Shown piece by piece: positions 27,834 to 36,550 of a stretch of DNA of 64,000 nucleotides; positions within the stretch are counted from its first letter, which is position 1; each line of letters starts with the position of its first letter. Source of the DNA: Thalassobius vesicularis (GTDB lineage: Bacteria; Pseudomonadota; Alphaproteobacteria; Rhodobacterales; Rhodobacteraceae); assembly GCF_004799325.1 (NCBI RefSeq), contig NZ_SSMD01000006.1:124001-188000 (forward strand). Reading direction: 5' to 3'. The notes under the pieces were generated by a model, which was not told where the DNA came from, ran no database searches, and was given only the letters and a program-made list of their open reading frames with translations. The position numbers and the translations under genes are program-made.

Positions 27834-29149
27834 TCCGCGGCCTCGGCAGCCTTGCGGGCGGCGATTGCGGCGGCGATGCCGGGACGGATGTCGGTTTCCG
27901 ACGCGCGATCCGGCACGGTGTAGAAGCGGTGCGAGTTCATCGGACCGTTTTGCGCGGCCTTGACCAGCGAACGACCGAGCGAGCGCAGGTGCACCTCGTC
28001 GGGGCCATCGGCCAGACGCAGCGAACGCGCCATCGTCCACAGATCGGGCAGCGGCGTGTCGCCGGTCACACCCATGCCGCCGAAAATCTGGATCGCGCGA
28101 TCCACGACTTTCAGGTGCATTTCCGGGACCACGACCTTGATCATGGCGATCTCGTCCTTGGCGGCCTTGGCGCCGACGTTGTCGATCATCCACGCGGCTT
28201 TCAGCACCAGCAGGCGGGCCTGTTCGATCTCCATGCGGGAACGGGCGATCATCTCCATCACGACGCCCTGTTCGTGCAGGTATTTGCCGAAGGTTTTGCG
28301 CTCCAGCGCGCGCTCGGTCATCAGTTCCAGCGCCAGTTCGGCCTGCCCGATCGAGCGCATCATGTGGTGGATGCGGCCCGGTCCAAGGCGCGCCTGTGCC
28401 AGTGCAAAGCCCGAGCCTTCGGTGCCCAGCAGGTTCGAGACGGGGACGCGGACGTTCTTGTAGACGACCTCGCAGTGGCTTTCGTAGCTTTCGTGGTTCA
28501 TCACCGTCAGGTTGCGGGTGATGGTGATGCCGGGGGTGTCCATTGGCACCAGGATCATGGATTGCTGCGAATGGCGCGGCGCGTCGGGGTCGGTTTTGCC
28601 CATGACGATGCACAGCTTGCAGCGCGGCGAGGCGGCGCCGGTCGAGAACCACTTGCGGCCGTTGATGACGTATTCATCCCCGTCGCGGCGGATCAGGGTC
28701 TGCACGTTGGTGGCATCGGACGAGGCGACATCGGGTTCCGTCATGCCAAAGCAGGAACGAATCTCGCCGTTCATCAGGGGCTTGAGCCACTTTTCCTTCT
28801 GCTCGGGCGTGCCGAACATGTGCAGGATTTCCATGTTGCCGGTGTCGGGGGCCGAGCAGTTGAACACCTCGGACGCCCAGGGCAGGCGGCCCATGATCTC
28901 GGCCAGCGGGGCGTAGTCGAGGTTCGACATGCGGGTGCCGGGCTCGTCATCCTTCAACGAGGGCAGGAACATGTTCCACAGCCCTTCGGATTTCGCCAGC
29001 GCCTTCAGGTCGTCCATGAAGGACAGGGTGAAGGTGCCGTTGTGCTGCTCGGCCACGAAATCGCGGTGCCGGGGGATGACGTGATCCTCCATGAAGTTGC
29101 GCACGCGGGCCTGCATTTCGAGGCTTTTCTCAGAGAAGGTGAATTCCAT
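27830..29149 (-). CDS. Acyl-CoA dehydrogenase (ACAD10/11-like)
   Basis: A flavin acyl-CoA dehydrogenase of 439 residues. It has the FAD-binding FGMTEPDVASSDATNVQT (about 140-157), the GRKWFSTGAASPRCKLCIVMG strand, the C-terminal GRIHHMMRSIGQAELALELM and QIFGGMGVTGDTPL. The length and the position next to an APH-type phosphotransferase gene match the bacterial ACAD10/11 arrangement, where kinase and dehydrogenase domains are fused in animals. The ATG at 29149 has AGGAGA 6 bp upstream; a start at 29164 would add five residues. Confidence 0.92.
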   Translation of the reverse strand: MEFTFSEKSLEMQARVRNFMEDHVIPRHRDFVAEQHNGTFTLSFMDDLKALAKSEGLWNMFLPSLKDDEPGTRMSNLDYAPLAEIMGRLPWASEVFNCSAPDTGNMEILHMFGTPEQKEKWLKPLMNGEIRSCFGMTEPDVASSDATNVQTLIRRDGDEYVINGRKWFSTGAASPRCKLCIVMGKTDPDAPRHSQQSMILVPMDTPGITITRNLTVMNHESYESHCEVVYKNVRVPVSNLLGTEGSGFALAQARLGPGRIHHMMRSIGQAELALELMTERALERKTFGKYLHEQGVVMEMIARSRMEIEQARLLVLKAAWMIDNVGAKAAKDEIAMIKVVVPEMHLKVVDRAIQIFGGMGVTGDTPLPDLWTMARSLRLADGPDEVHLRSLGRSLVKAAQNGPMNSHRFYTVPDRASETDIRPGIAAAIAARKAAEAAE

Positions 29150-29150
29150 G

Positions 29151-30158
29151 TTATTCTCCTGCAAGGTCTAGTCCGTGCCGGGCCCAGACCCGGCTGAGAT
29201 GGTCGATGCCTTCGGCGCTGCCGATGCCCTTGGCCGCGCGGGCGACGATGCCCTCGAAGATCACGGCAAGGCGGAAATAGGCGAAGGCGGTGTAGAAGGG
29301 GCTGTCATCGACAGGCAGCCCCCGGGTCGCGAAATAGCGGGCGGTGTAGGCGGCGGCGTCGGGGATACCCAGCGCGGCCAGATCGCGGTCGCCCAGACCG
29401 TGGTATTCCTCGGCCAGGTTGGTCCAGGGCATCAGGTTATAGCCCAGGTCCGAGAGCGGATGGCCCAGCGTGGACAGCTCCCAATCCAGCACGCCCAGCA
29501 CTTCGGGCTTGGTGGGGTGGAAGATCAGGTTGCCAAGGCGGAAATCGCCATGCACCAGCGTGGTTTCATCGCTGGCGGGCTTGTGCGCGTCCAGCCATGC
29601 GGCGAGTTGCGGGATCTCGTCGATCTCGCGGGTTTTGCCGGCCTCGTATTGCTTGGTCCAGCGGCCAATCTGGCGGGTGTAGAAATCGCCGTGGCGGCCG
29701 AAATCCGACAGGCCCGCAGCGTCCAGATCGACGGAGTGCAGTTTCGCCAGCGTGTCGCACATCGACTGGAACATCGCGGTGCGGTCGGCGGGGGCGATGC
29801 CCGGCAGGCTGTTGTCGTGGAAAACGCGACCGTCCAGACGCTCCATCAGGTAGAACGGGGTTCCGATCACCTCGCGGTCGGCGCAGTAATGCGGCGCGGC
29901 GGGGACGGGGACATCAGTGGCGGCCAGCGCGTTGATGACGCGGAATTCGCGGTCGATGGCATGGGCCGAGGGCAGCAGTTCACCAGGCGGTTGCTTGCGC
30001 AGAACGTAGCGCGCGCCGCCGAAATCCATGAAATAGGTCGGGTTGGAATGGCCGCCGGCGATCTGTTCCAGCGCCACGGGGCCGGTGCCCGGCAGCACGC
30101 CGCTCAGGTAATCCGCCAGCCGGTTCGGATCGAACGGCAGGGTGGGTGTTTTGGTCAT
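29151..30158 (-). CDS. Phosphotransferase (APH/choline-kinase fold; ACAD10/11 kinase-domain-like)
   Basis: A 335-residue small-molecule kinase of the aminoglycoside phosphotransferase fold. The catalytic loop LVHGDFRLGNLIFHP (about residue 200) has the HGDxxxxN motif. The metal-binding VLGVLDWELSTLGHPLSDLGY follows. The N-terminal GGHSNPTYFMDFG and YVLRKQPPGELLPSAHAIDRE are typical of proteins annotated as acyl-CoA-linked phosphotransferases. The association with acyl-CoA genes argues against antibiotic resistance and for phosphorylation of a hydroxyacyl-CoA. It is the first gene of the operon; GGGAGG precedes the ATG at 30158. Confidence 0.9.
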   Translation of the reverse strand: MTKTPTLPFDPNRLADYLSGVLPGTGPVALEQIAGGHSNPTYFMDFGGARYVLRKQPPGELLPSAHAIDREFRVINALAATDVPVPAAPHYCADREVIGTPFYLMERLDGRVFHDNSLPGIAPADRTAMFQSMCDTLAKLHSVDLDAAGLSDFGRHGDFYTRQIGRWTKQYEAGKTREIDEIPQLAAWLDAHKPASDETTLVHGDFRLGNLIFHPTKPEVLGVLDWELSTLGHPLSDLGYNLMPWTNLAEEYHGLGDRDLAALGIPDAAAYTARYFATRGLPVDDSPFYTAFAYFRLAVIFEGIVARAAKGIGSAEGIDHLSRVWARHGLDLAGE

Positions 30159-30239
30159 TGGTCTTGCCTCCCTGTTGACAGATCGCACATTCAGAACTCA
30201 TAAGAAAATGAATTACCAAGATGTATTGGCATAGATGAG

Positions 30240-31172
30240 ATGAATATATCGCGCACCGACCTGAACCTGTTCGTGGTATTCGAGGCGATCTACTCGCAGG
30301 GGGGCGTTACCCGCGCCGCCGAGATGCTGCACCTGACGCAGCCAACGATTTCGCACGCCTTGGGGCGGTTGCGTGAACGGGTGGGCGATCCGCTGTTCGT
30401 GCGGCATGGGCAGCGGCTGGTGCCGACGCCGCTGGCACAAAAGATGATCGGCCCGACCCGCGAGGCGCTGAAACTGTTCGAAACCACGCTGGGCGAGCTG
30501 GACGGATTCGACCCGGCGACGGCGTCGATGCATTTCTCGATCGGGATGCGGTCGCTGATGGAGAACAGCTTTTTCCTGCCGCTGGTGATGCTGGTGAACT
30601 CGGTCGCGCCCAAGGTGACGCTGGCCTCGGCGCAGCTGGACCGGCGGCGGATCGAGGGGGATTTGTCCTCGGGCGAGTTGAACGCCGCGATTGACGTGTT
30701 CCTGCCGCTGGGCGCGGATATCCGGCGCGAGCATCTGATCTCCAGCCCGTCGGTGGTGGTGGCACGGCGCGGGCATCCGTTGGTGCAGGGCCAGATCACG
30801 CTGGACGATTATCTGGCGCTGGATCATGTCATCGTCACCTCGCGCCCGCGCGGCGCGGGCCCCGAGGACATCGCCCTGTCGCGCGAAGGAAAGACGCGCC
30901 AGATCGCGGCGCGCTGCCAGCAGATCAACACGGCGATGCGGGCGGTGGCGTCCTCGGACCTGGTGCTGACGATGGCCGAGACCTTCGCGCGGCGGGCCAA
31001 TGTGTGGTTCGACAACCAGATCGTGCCGGTCCCGTTCGAGGCACCGCGCATCGACGCCTACCTGTATTGGCACGCCAACACGGATGCGGACCCCGCCAAC
31101 CTGTGGCTGCGCAGCACGATCAAGAGCTGCGTCGCCGAGGCCGATTGGGCGGGGCCCGCTCAGACGCTCTAG
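30240..31172 (+). CDS. LysR-type transcriptional regulator
   Basis: A 310-residue LysR regulator. The N-terminal winged helix (residues 4-65) contains GGVTRAAEMLHLTQPTISHALGRLRERVGDPLFVRHGQ, here seen as a clear recognition helix followed by the wing. The C-terminal co-inducer domain includes HPLVQGQITLDDYLALDHV. It diverges from the kinase/dehydrogenase operon across 81 bp, the usual position for the regulator of that operon. Its stop overlaps that of the convergent TRAP large-permease gene. Confidence 0.92.
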   Translation: MNISRTDLNLFVVFEAIYSQGGVTRAAEMLHLTQPTISHALGRLRERVGDPLFVRHGQRLVPTPLAQKMIGPTREALKLFETTLGELDGFDPATASMHFSIGMRSLMENSFFLPLVMLVNSVAPKVTLASAQLDRRRIEGDLSSGELNAAIDVFLPLGADIRREHLISSPSVVVARRGHPLVQGQITLDDYLALDHVIVTSRPRGAGPEDIALSREGKTRQIAARCQQINTAMRAVASSDLVLTMAETFARRANVWFDNQIVPVPFEAPRIDAYLYWHANTDADPANLWLRSTIKSCVAEADWAGPAQTL

Positions 31173-32449
31173 AAGAACGCGTGGGTGGCCAGCATCCCAA
31201 CCACCAGCAGCAGGTCAGCCAACAGGAAGGGCAGGATGCCCGCAAAGATCTGTTCCAGCTTGACCAGATCCTTGGCGACCGAGTGGATGACGAACACGTT
31301 TAACCCAACGGGTGGCGTGATCATCCCGATCTCGAGCAGTTTCGCCAGCAGGATGCCGAACCAGATCACGTCGACCCCGTGCGCCTTGATCAGGGGCAGG
31401 AACAGCGGCAGGGTCAGCAGCATGGCCCCGATCGGTTCCAGGAACATCCCCAGCGCCAGGTAGATCAGGGTGATCAGGATCAGGATGCCCAGCACGCCCA
31501 GGCCCAGGCTTTCGATGCCGGTGCCGATCCAGCGCGACAGGCCGGACAGGGCGACCAGACGGGTGAACAGGTTCGCGCCGATGGCGATCATGAACAGCGA
31601 GCCCGAGGACAGCAGCGTATCGACGCAGCTTTCCATGAACAGCTTCCACGACAGGGTTCTGCGCGCCACGCCGATGAGGATCGAGATGACGGCGCCGACG
31701 GCCCCGGCCTCGGTCGCGGTGAACAGTCCGGAGAACAGCCCGCCAAAGACGATGGCGATCATCACCATGACCGGCCAGACCTCTTTGACGCCTGCGATAC
31801 GCTCGTCCCAGTTCGAGGCGGCGGCGCGGGGCAGGCGTTCGGGCGCCAGAACATAGCTGACCAGCACCGCGGCGATGTACAGGCCCAGCGAAATCAGGCC
31901 GACGACCAGACCGCCCATGAACAGCTTGGTGATGGACACCTCGGCCTGGATGCCGAACAGGATCAGCAGGATCGAGGGCGGGATCAGCGCGCCGATGGTG
32001 CCGCCCGCCGCGACCGAGCCGGTGGCGATGCGGATGTCATAGCCCATGCGGTGCATTTCCGGCACGGCGATACGGCCGATGGCGGCGGAACAGGCGATGG
32101 AGCTACCGGTGACGGCGGCAAAGCCACCCGCCCCCGCCAGCGAGGCAATCGCCAACCCGCCGGGCATCCAGCCCAGCCAGGCGCGTGCGCCTTCGAACAT
32201 GCCGCGGGTCAGGCCCGAGTGATAGGCGACATAGCCCATCAGCAGGAACATCGGCACCGAGGACAGGGTCCAGCTGGCGGCGAAGTTATAGGGCACGGTG
32301 GACAGCATCGACATGGCCGGGCGCTCGCCCACGATGGCCCAGATGCCGACGAAGGAAACGAAGATCAGCGCGACGGCAATCGGCACGCGCAGCATGATCA
32401 GGCCAAGCACACCGACGACGGCGAACAGACCAATGCTCATCGGGTCCAT
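31169..32449 (-). CDS. dctM: TRAP transporter large permease subunit DctM
   Basis: A 426-residue, 12-helix inner-membrane protein and the ion-coupled channel subunit of a TRAP carboxylate transporter. It has the family's LLMGYVAYHSGLTRGMFEGA, AAVTGSSIACSAAIG, GGTIGALIPPSILLILFG and FLEPIGAMLLTLPLFLP signatures. It is the third gene of the dctPQM operon; the dctQ stop precedes its start by 2 bp. Confidence 0.95.
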   Translation of the reverse strand: MDPMSIGLFAVVGVLGLIMLRVPIAVALIFVSFVGIWAIVGERPAMSMLSTVPYNFAASWTLSSVPMFLLMGYVAYHSGLTRGMFEGARAWLGWMPGGLAIASLAGAGGFAAVTGSSIACSAAIGRIAVPEMHRMGYDIRIATGSVAAGGTIGALIPPSILLILFGIQAEVSITKLFMGGLVVGLISLGLYIAAVLVSYVLAPERLPRAAASNWDERIAGVKEVWPVMVMIAIVFGGLFSGLFTATEAGAVGAVISILIGVARRTLSWKLFMESCVDTLLSSGSLFMIAIGANLFTRLVALSGLSRWIGTGIESLGLGVLGILILITLIYLALGMFLEPIGAMLLTLPLFLPLIKAHGVDVIWFGILLAKLLEIGMITPPVGLNVFVIHSVAKDLVKLEQIFAGILPFLLADLLLVVGMLATHAFF

Positions 32450-32451
32450 GT

Positions 32452-32988
32452 TCAGTCCTCTTTCTCGATGGGGTCAGTGATGATGGCCGGATCGGCGGGC
32501 GCATCCCGGAAGTGGCCCGAGGCCAGCTCGATGATGCGCAGGGCGATCACGATGAACATCAGCACAAAGCAGACGGGCAGAATCCACGCGCCGGGCCAGG
32601 TGTAGAAATCCATCGCGCCGGCCTCGACATAGGCGCCGCGCTTGGTTTGCACCCACGCCTCGGAGGCGGTGCCATAGGCCAGGATGCCGTAGACGATCAG
32701 CGACAGCACGAAGCCCAAGGCATAGATCGGCCCGTGGGTCCATTTCGGCATCATATCGGTGAAGATGGACGCCTCGACATGGCGACGCTGCACCTCGGCA
32801 TAGGCGATCGGCAGAAAGCTGACGGCCAGCATGTAGTACTTTGAGACGACCTCGGCGGTGGCCGGGAACCCGGCCCCCACGAGGTTTCGCATCGCCACGT
32901 CGATCACGATCTGAAGCGCCATCAGGATAAGGATGGCGCTTCCGACCCATTTCGTCGTGGACGCGATGAAGCGATCCGCGAAACCCAT
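32452..32988 (-). CDS. dctQ: TRAP transporter small permease subunit DctQ
   Basis: A 178-residue protein with four membrane helices (about 12-33, 48-66, 88-108 and 135-157). It has the DctQ-type VDVAMRNLVGAGFPATAEVV-like segment and YAEVQRRHVEASIFTDMMP, typical of small TRAP subunits. Located between dctP and dctM with only a few base pairs between genes. Confidence 0.93.
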   Translation of the reverse strand: MGFADRFIASTTKWVGSAILILMALQIVIDVAMRNLVGAGFPATAEVVSKYYMLAVSFLPIAYAEVQRRHVEASIFTDMMPKWTHGPIYALGFVLSLIVYGILAYGTASEAWVQTKRGAYVEAGAMDFYTWPGAWILPVCFVLMFIVIALRIIELASGHFRDAPADPAIITDPIEKED

Positions 32989-32994
32989 GTCTGT

Positions 32995-34104
32995 TTATTG
33001 ACCGTAGGTGTTGAAGTCGACCTTCGACCAGATCTCGGCAAAGCGCAGCTCGGCCAGTTCGTCCGAGGTGTGGACGTTCTGAACCAGGCCTTCCCACTTG
33101 GCCAGCAGGGCCTTGTAGCGCTCGATCTTGGCGGCGGCGTCTTTCACGCCACGGCTTTCGAGGGTGGCTGCGGCACCGGCCAGGTGTGCTTCGCGGAACT
33201 CGGCGGCCTTGGCTTTAAGACCCTCGTCGGGGGTGATGAACTCAACGCCTTTTTCTTCGCCGGTTTTGCGGGCCTCATCGGTGGTGTCGATCCAGCTTTG
33301 CACGCCGATGGTCTGCGCATATTGCGAGGCATGGGCCAGTGCGGCGCGGTCTTCGGCGGACATGCGGCCCCACAGCATCGACGAGGCGTTGGTCATCGCG
33401 GCGGCGTTGAACACGCCCTGGTCGATCATGGTGACGTATTTCACGACGTCATACAGTTGCGCGTTCTTCAGGTCGGCAACCGAGGAATAGGTCGCGTTGA
33501 TGACGCCCGAGGACAGGCCTTCGAACAGTTCCGACGAGGGCATCTGCACGGGTTCGGCACCCAGCGATTCCACGAAACGGGTGAAAACCGAGCCAGCGGT
33601 ACGGATGCGCACGCCCTTCATGTCGTCCAGGGTGCGGATCGGCTTGGAGGACAGGAACTCGTAGTTGGTGGTGGCGTCCGAGCCCAGGAAGACGTGGCCG
33701 GCGCGGGCGAATTCTGCCTGGCACTCGGCGCAGGTCGCGATGTATTCGGTCACCGCCGACGAGATCGCGCGGTTGTCGGTGCCCAGGATCGACAGCTCGC
33801 CCACGATGCCGGATTCGGGGTAATCGGCGGCGAAATAGGGCAGGATGATCGGGCCGAGATCGGAAATGCCGTCGCGCAGGCCGGTGTTCATCTCGTTCGG
33901 GGCCAGCAGGCCCGACGGGGTGTCGTAACCGGTCCAGCGACCAGCGGTGAATTCCTCGAGCTTTTTGAACAGCGCGGGGTAGCCAGCGGTGGCCAGCACG
34001 TGGCTGGGCCCGAAGGACGAGGTGGCGCGGATTTCATCGGCAGCGGCGGGCAGCGCGATGGCGGCGCTGATGGTGGCTGCGGTAAAGACGTGTTTCAGGT
34101 TCAT
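32995..34104 (-). CDS. dctP: TRAP transporter periplasmic substrate-binding protein DctP
   Basis: A 369-residue DctP-family binding protein with a signal peptide (1-21, ending LPAAADEI). The conserved binding-domain stretch includes SSKPIRTLDDMKGVRIRTAG, where the Arg in IRTAG is the residue that usually salt-bridges the substrate carboxylate. The ATG at 34104 has GGGAGG upstream; a longer frame to 34149 lacks a signal-peptide start. The substrate is unknown. The next-door catabolic operon suggests an organic acid. Confidence 0.93.
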   Translation of the reverse strand: MNLKHVFTAATISAAIALPAAADEIRATSSFGPSHVLATAGYPALFKKLEEFTAGRWTGYDTPSGLLAPNEMNTGLRDGISDLGPIILPYFAADYPESGIVGELSILGTDNRAISSAVTEYIATCAECQAEFARAGHVFLGSDATTNYEFLSSKPIRTLDDMKGVRIRTAGSVFTRFVESLGAEPVQMPSSELFEGLSSGVINATYSSVADLKNAQLYDVVKYVTMIDQGVFNAAAMTNASSMLWGRMSAEDRAALAHASQYAQTIGVQSWIDTTDEARKTGEEKGVEFITPDEGLKAKAAEFREAHLAGAAATLESRGVKDAAAKIERYKALLAKWEGLVQNVHTSDELAELRFAEIWSKVDFNTYGQ

Positions 34105-34301
34105 GGGGACCTCCCTTAGGCAACTGCGTTGAGGCCGTCCTTTGGGCATGGCTCCGCCAGGGCCGGGCCTGTGGGTCCGGTCTGATCTGGGGCTGTGCTG
34201 TCAAGGCGTGGGGCCTGTCATCCGGCTGGGCGAGGGGTGCCCGTGGTCAGTCTCCTCTGGTGCGACCGGACCGGATGGGGAGGATAATACATGACCCAGA
34301 T

Positions 34302-34348
34302 CAATTTTGAATTGGCCTTGGCATGAATTGTATTCATGACATGTCATG
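34302..34348. promoter_or_regulatory. Cluster of three palindromes upstream of the TRAP operon
   Basis: Three perfect inverted repeats lie together: CAATT-TTG-AATTG (34302-34314), CATGAAT-TGT-ATTCATG (34322-34338) and CATGACATGTCATG (34335-34348). The first two centres are 22 bp apart (two helical turns) and the last two about 11.5 bp. They sit some 200 bp upstream of dctP in a 273-bp gene-free gap and are AT-rich against a GC-rich background. The pattern suggests cooperative binding of a dimeric regulator. Confidence 0.5.
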
Positions 34349-34377
34349 GGGGGCGTCAATGATTTCGCGCCGCGCGT

Positions 34378-35211
34378 TCACCCTGTGACGCGTGGGGTCA
34401 TGACTCGCAGCAGGGCCTGGATCGCGCGGGGGGCCGAGATGTCGGCCCCCTCGGGCGCGGCATCCAGCGCGCTTTCGACGTCCTTGATCAGGATCGCGAT
34501 GGTGTTGTCGGGGGCCAGCCCGTCGCGCGAAAACTCGATCGCGTCGAAGTTCGAGGCGAACCAGTTCTGTCCTGAAGAGGTGTGCATCAGCGCCAGAAGG
34601 CGGGTTTCGTCCAGACCGGCGTCGTCGGCCCAGTCCAGCACCATCCGGGTCAGCGCGGTGTTGGCGGCGGCCAGTATGTTGTTCAGAACCTTGGCCTGCA
34701 TCCCGTTGCCATAAGGGCCCATGCGGTGGAAATGCTTGCCCATCGCGTCGAACAGCGGCTGGGCGGCGTCCAGATCGGCCTCGGCCCCGCCCAGCATGAA
34801 GGACAGGCGGCGTTCCTGCGCGGCGATGGCGGCGCCGGACATGGGCGCGTCGATCAGGGTGATATGCGCGGGGACACGATCCCGCAGCGCGCGGACGTAT
34901 TTAGGCGACAGGGTGGACGAGACGATGACCCGCCGCAGGCTGGGGCAGGCGGCAAAGCCTTGGGCGCCAAAGAGCACGTCATCCGTCTGGGCGATGTCGC
35001 GCACCACGGTGATCAGCGTGGTCAGCCCGTCGGCGAACCCCTCGGCATCGCGCATTAGCGAGCCAAGCTCGGGCACCGGGCGCACGTCGAACCCGCGCGC
35101 GTCGAACCCGGCGGCGTCGAGGGCGGCCAGCATGGGCGCGCCCATCCGGCCACAGCCGGCGACGCCGATTACTTCACGATCTTCTCGTCCTTCACGAACA
35201 TGTTGGCCCAT
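34378..35211 (-). CDS. NAD(P)-binding 6-phosphogluconate dehydrogenase-like oxidoreductase
   Basis: A 277-residue beta-hydroxyacid dehydrogenase-family protein. It has a Rossmann start VIGVAGCGRMGAPMLAALDA, the substrate-binding DAPMSGAAIAAQERRLSFMLGG (about residues 117-138) and the catalytic lysine in GNGMQAKVLNNILAAANTAL (about 168-187). The family oxidises 3-hydroxyisobutyrate, tartronate semialdehyde or similar beta-hydroxyacids. The ATG at 35211 overlaps the upstream ATPase gene by 43 bp and gives a 14-residue leader before the Rossmann fold; no later standard start is available before the glycine motif. Function relative to the tad or TRAP genes is unclear. Confidence 0.85.
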   Translation of the reverse strand: MGQHVREGREDREVIGVAGCGRMGAPMLAALDAAGFDARGFDVRPVPELGSLMRDAEGFADGLTTLITVVRDIAQTDDVLFGAQGFAACPSLRRVIVSSTLSPKYVRALRDRVPAHITLIDAPMSGAAIAAQERRLSFMLGGAEADLDAAQPLFDAMGKHFHRMGPYGNGMQAKVLNNILAAANTALTRMVLDWADDAGLDETRLLALMHTSSGQNWFASNFDAIEFSRDGLAPDNTIAILIKDVESALDAAPEGADISAPRAIQALLRVMTPRVTG

Positions 35212-36485
35212 GCGCGGTCTATCAGCTCCGGTGACATCTGGTAGGGAATGCCCTCAAACTCGCAGATGGCGATCATCTGATCAATCAGGAAGACCGGCTG
35301 ATAGTTGGCGTAGACGTTGTTGATCGTCGGGTACTTGTTCTGGAGCAGGTGGATCAGCGCGCTTTCGTCCAGCGGCATCTCTTTTTTCCGGGCGACCAGC
35401 GCAAAGATCTTCAGGAAGTTTTCCTGGCTCGGCCCGTCGATCTTGATCTTGAAGAAGATCCGGCGCAGCGCGGCCTGGTCGAAGATTTCATTCGGGTGGT
35501 AGTTGGTCGAGAAGATCACCAGCGTGTCGAACGGCACCTCGAACTTTTCGCCCGATTGCAGGGCCAGGATGTCCTTGCCCTCTTCCAGCGGAACGATCCA
35601 GCGGTTGACCAGCTTTTGCGGCGGCTCGGACTGGCGGCCAAGGTCGTCGACGATAAAGATGCCGCCCGAGGATTTGAACTGCAGCGGCGCCTGATAAGTG
35701 CGCGCGGTCGGGTTGTAGACCAGATCCAGCATGTCCAGCGTCAGCTCGCCGCCGGTAATCACGGTGGGGCGGTCGCAGCGCACGTAACGGGTGTCAAAGG
35801 TGCGGCGACGGCGCAGAGAGTTGGGATCGTCGATCTCGACCTCGGCCTTGGAATGCACGATCGGGTCGTAGACGGTGATCACCTGCCCGGAATATTCGAC
35901 GGCACGCGGGATGTAGATCTTGTCGCCCATCGCGTCGCGGATGCCGTTCGAGATCGAGGATTTCCCGTTGCCCGGCGGGCCATACATCAGTATCGAGCGG
36001 CCCGAGCTGACGGCGGGCCCCAGATTGGACAGCAGATCGGGCGGCAGCACCAGATGGCCCATCGCGTCGGTCAGTTGCTGACGGCTGATCATGATGTTGC
36101 GGATCGACTGGCGTTTGACCTGTTCGCGGTAGACGGCCAGCGGCACCGGCATCGCGCCGAAATATTCCGACTGCGACAGCGCATCCAGCGCGCGGGCCTT
36201 GCCGGCGTCGGTCAGCTGATAGCCCATCTCGTTGCCGTTGTTGGCGTTCAGGGTGCCGGTCGCCTCCAGCAGGCGCTGGTCGCGGGCCATGTCGATCAGC
36301 TCTTGCGTGACTTGGCGCGGCAGGCAGATCGCCTCGGATACCTCAGAGACCATCGAGACGTTCTTGCGGAACATCGTCTTCAACAGGATGTCGCGCATCA
36401 TCGGCAGCGGCAGTCGCATGTCTTCGATAGAGGAGGGCGGCGGAGGGGGCGTGACCCGGCTGGTGGCCTGAGGCTGCATGTTCAT
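35169..36485 (-). CDS. Tad-locus AAA ATPase
   Basis: A 438-residue P-loop ATPase with Walker A LMYGPPGNGKSSISNG near residue 168, Walker B GIFIVDDLGR near residue 278, and a sensor-type FSTNYHPNEIFDQAALRR. The N-terminal 120 residues are a separate domain with an alanine/leucine-rich helical character preceded by a Pro-rich start. Proteins of this type sit at the end of tad loci in roseobacters. The role is not established; it may remodel the pilus machine. ATG at 36485 or 36479. A 113-bp gap with a GGCGAAAA-type motif lies upstream. Confidence 0.82.
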   Translation of the reverse strand: MNMQPQATSRVTPPPPPSSIEDMRLPLPMMRDILLKTMFRKNVSMVSEVSEAICLPRQVTQELIDMARDQRLLEATGTLNANNGNEMGYQLTDAGKARALDALSQSEYFGAMPVPLAVYREQVKRQSIRNIMISRQQLTDAMGHLVLPPDLLSNLGPAVSSGRSILMYGPPGNGKSSISNGIRDAMGDKIYIPRAVEYSGQVITVYDPIVHSKAEVEIDDPNSLRRRRTFDTRYVRCDRPTVITGGELTLDMLDLVYNPTARTYQAPLQFKSSGGIFIVDDLGRQSEPPQKLVNRWIVPLEEGKDILALQSGEKFEVPFDTLVIFSTNYHPNEIFDQAALRRIFFKIKIDGPSQENFLKIFALVARKKEMPLDESALIHLLQNKYPTINNVYANYQPVFLIDQMIAICEFEGIPYQMSPELIDRAWANMFVKDEKIVK

Positions 36486-36550
36486 GGCGTCTGTCGTCCT
36501 GATTCACACGGGTTTGGCCCCGAACCGGGGCGCGTTTGCCCGACACTGCC

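Noticed and set aside
29151-30158. Aminoglycoside resistance phosphotransferase
   Set aside because: The fold motif HGDxxxxN is shared with many kinases. The gene is the first of an acyl-CoA operon and has the ACAD10/11-type N-terminus, so a resistance role is unsupported.
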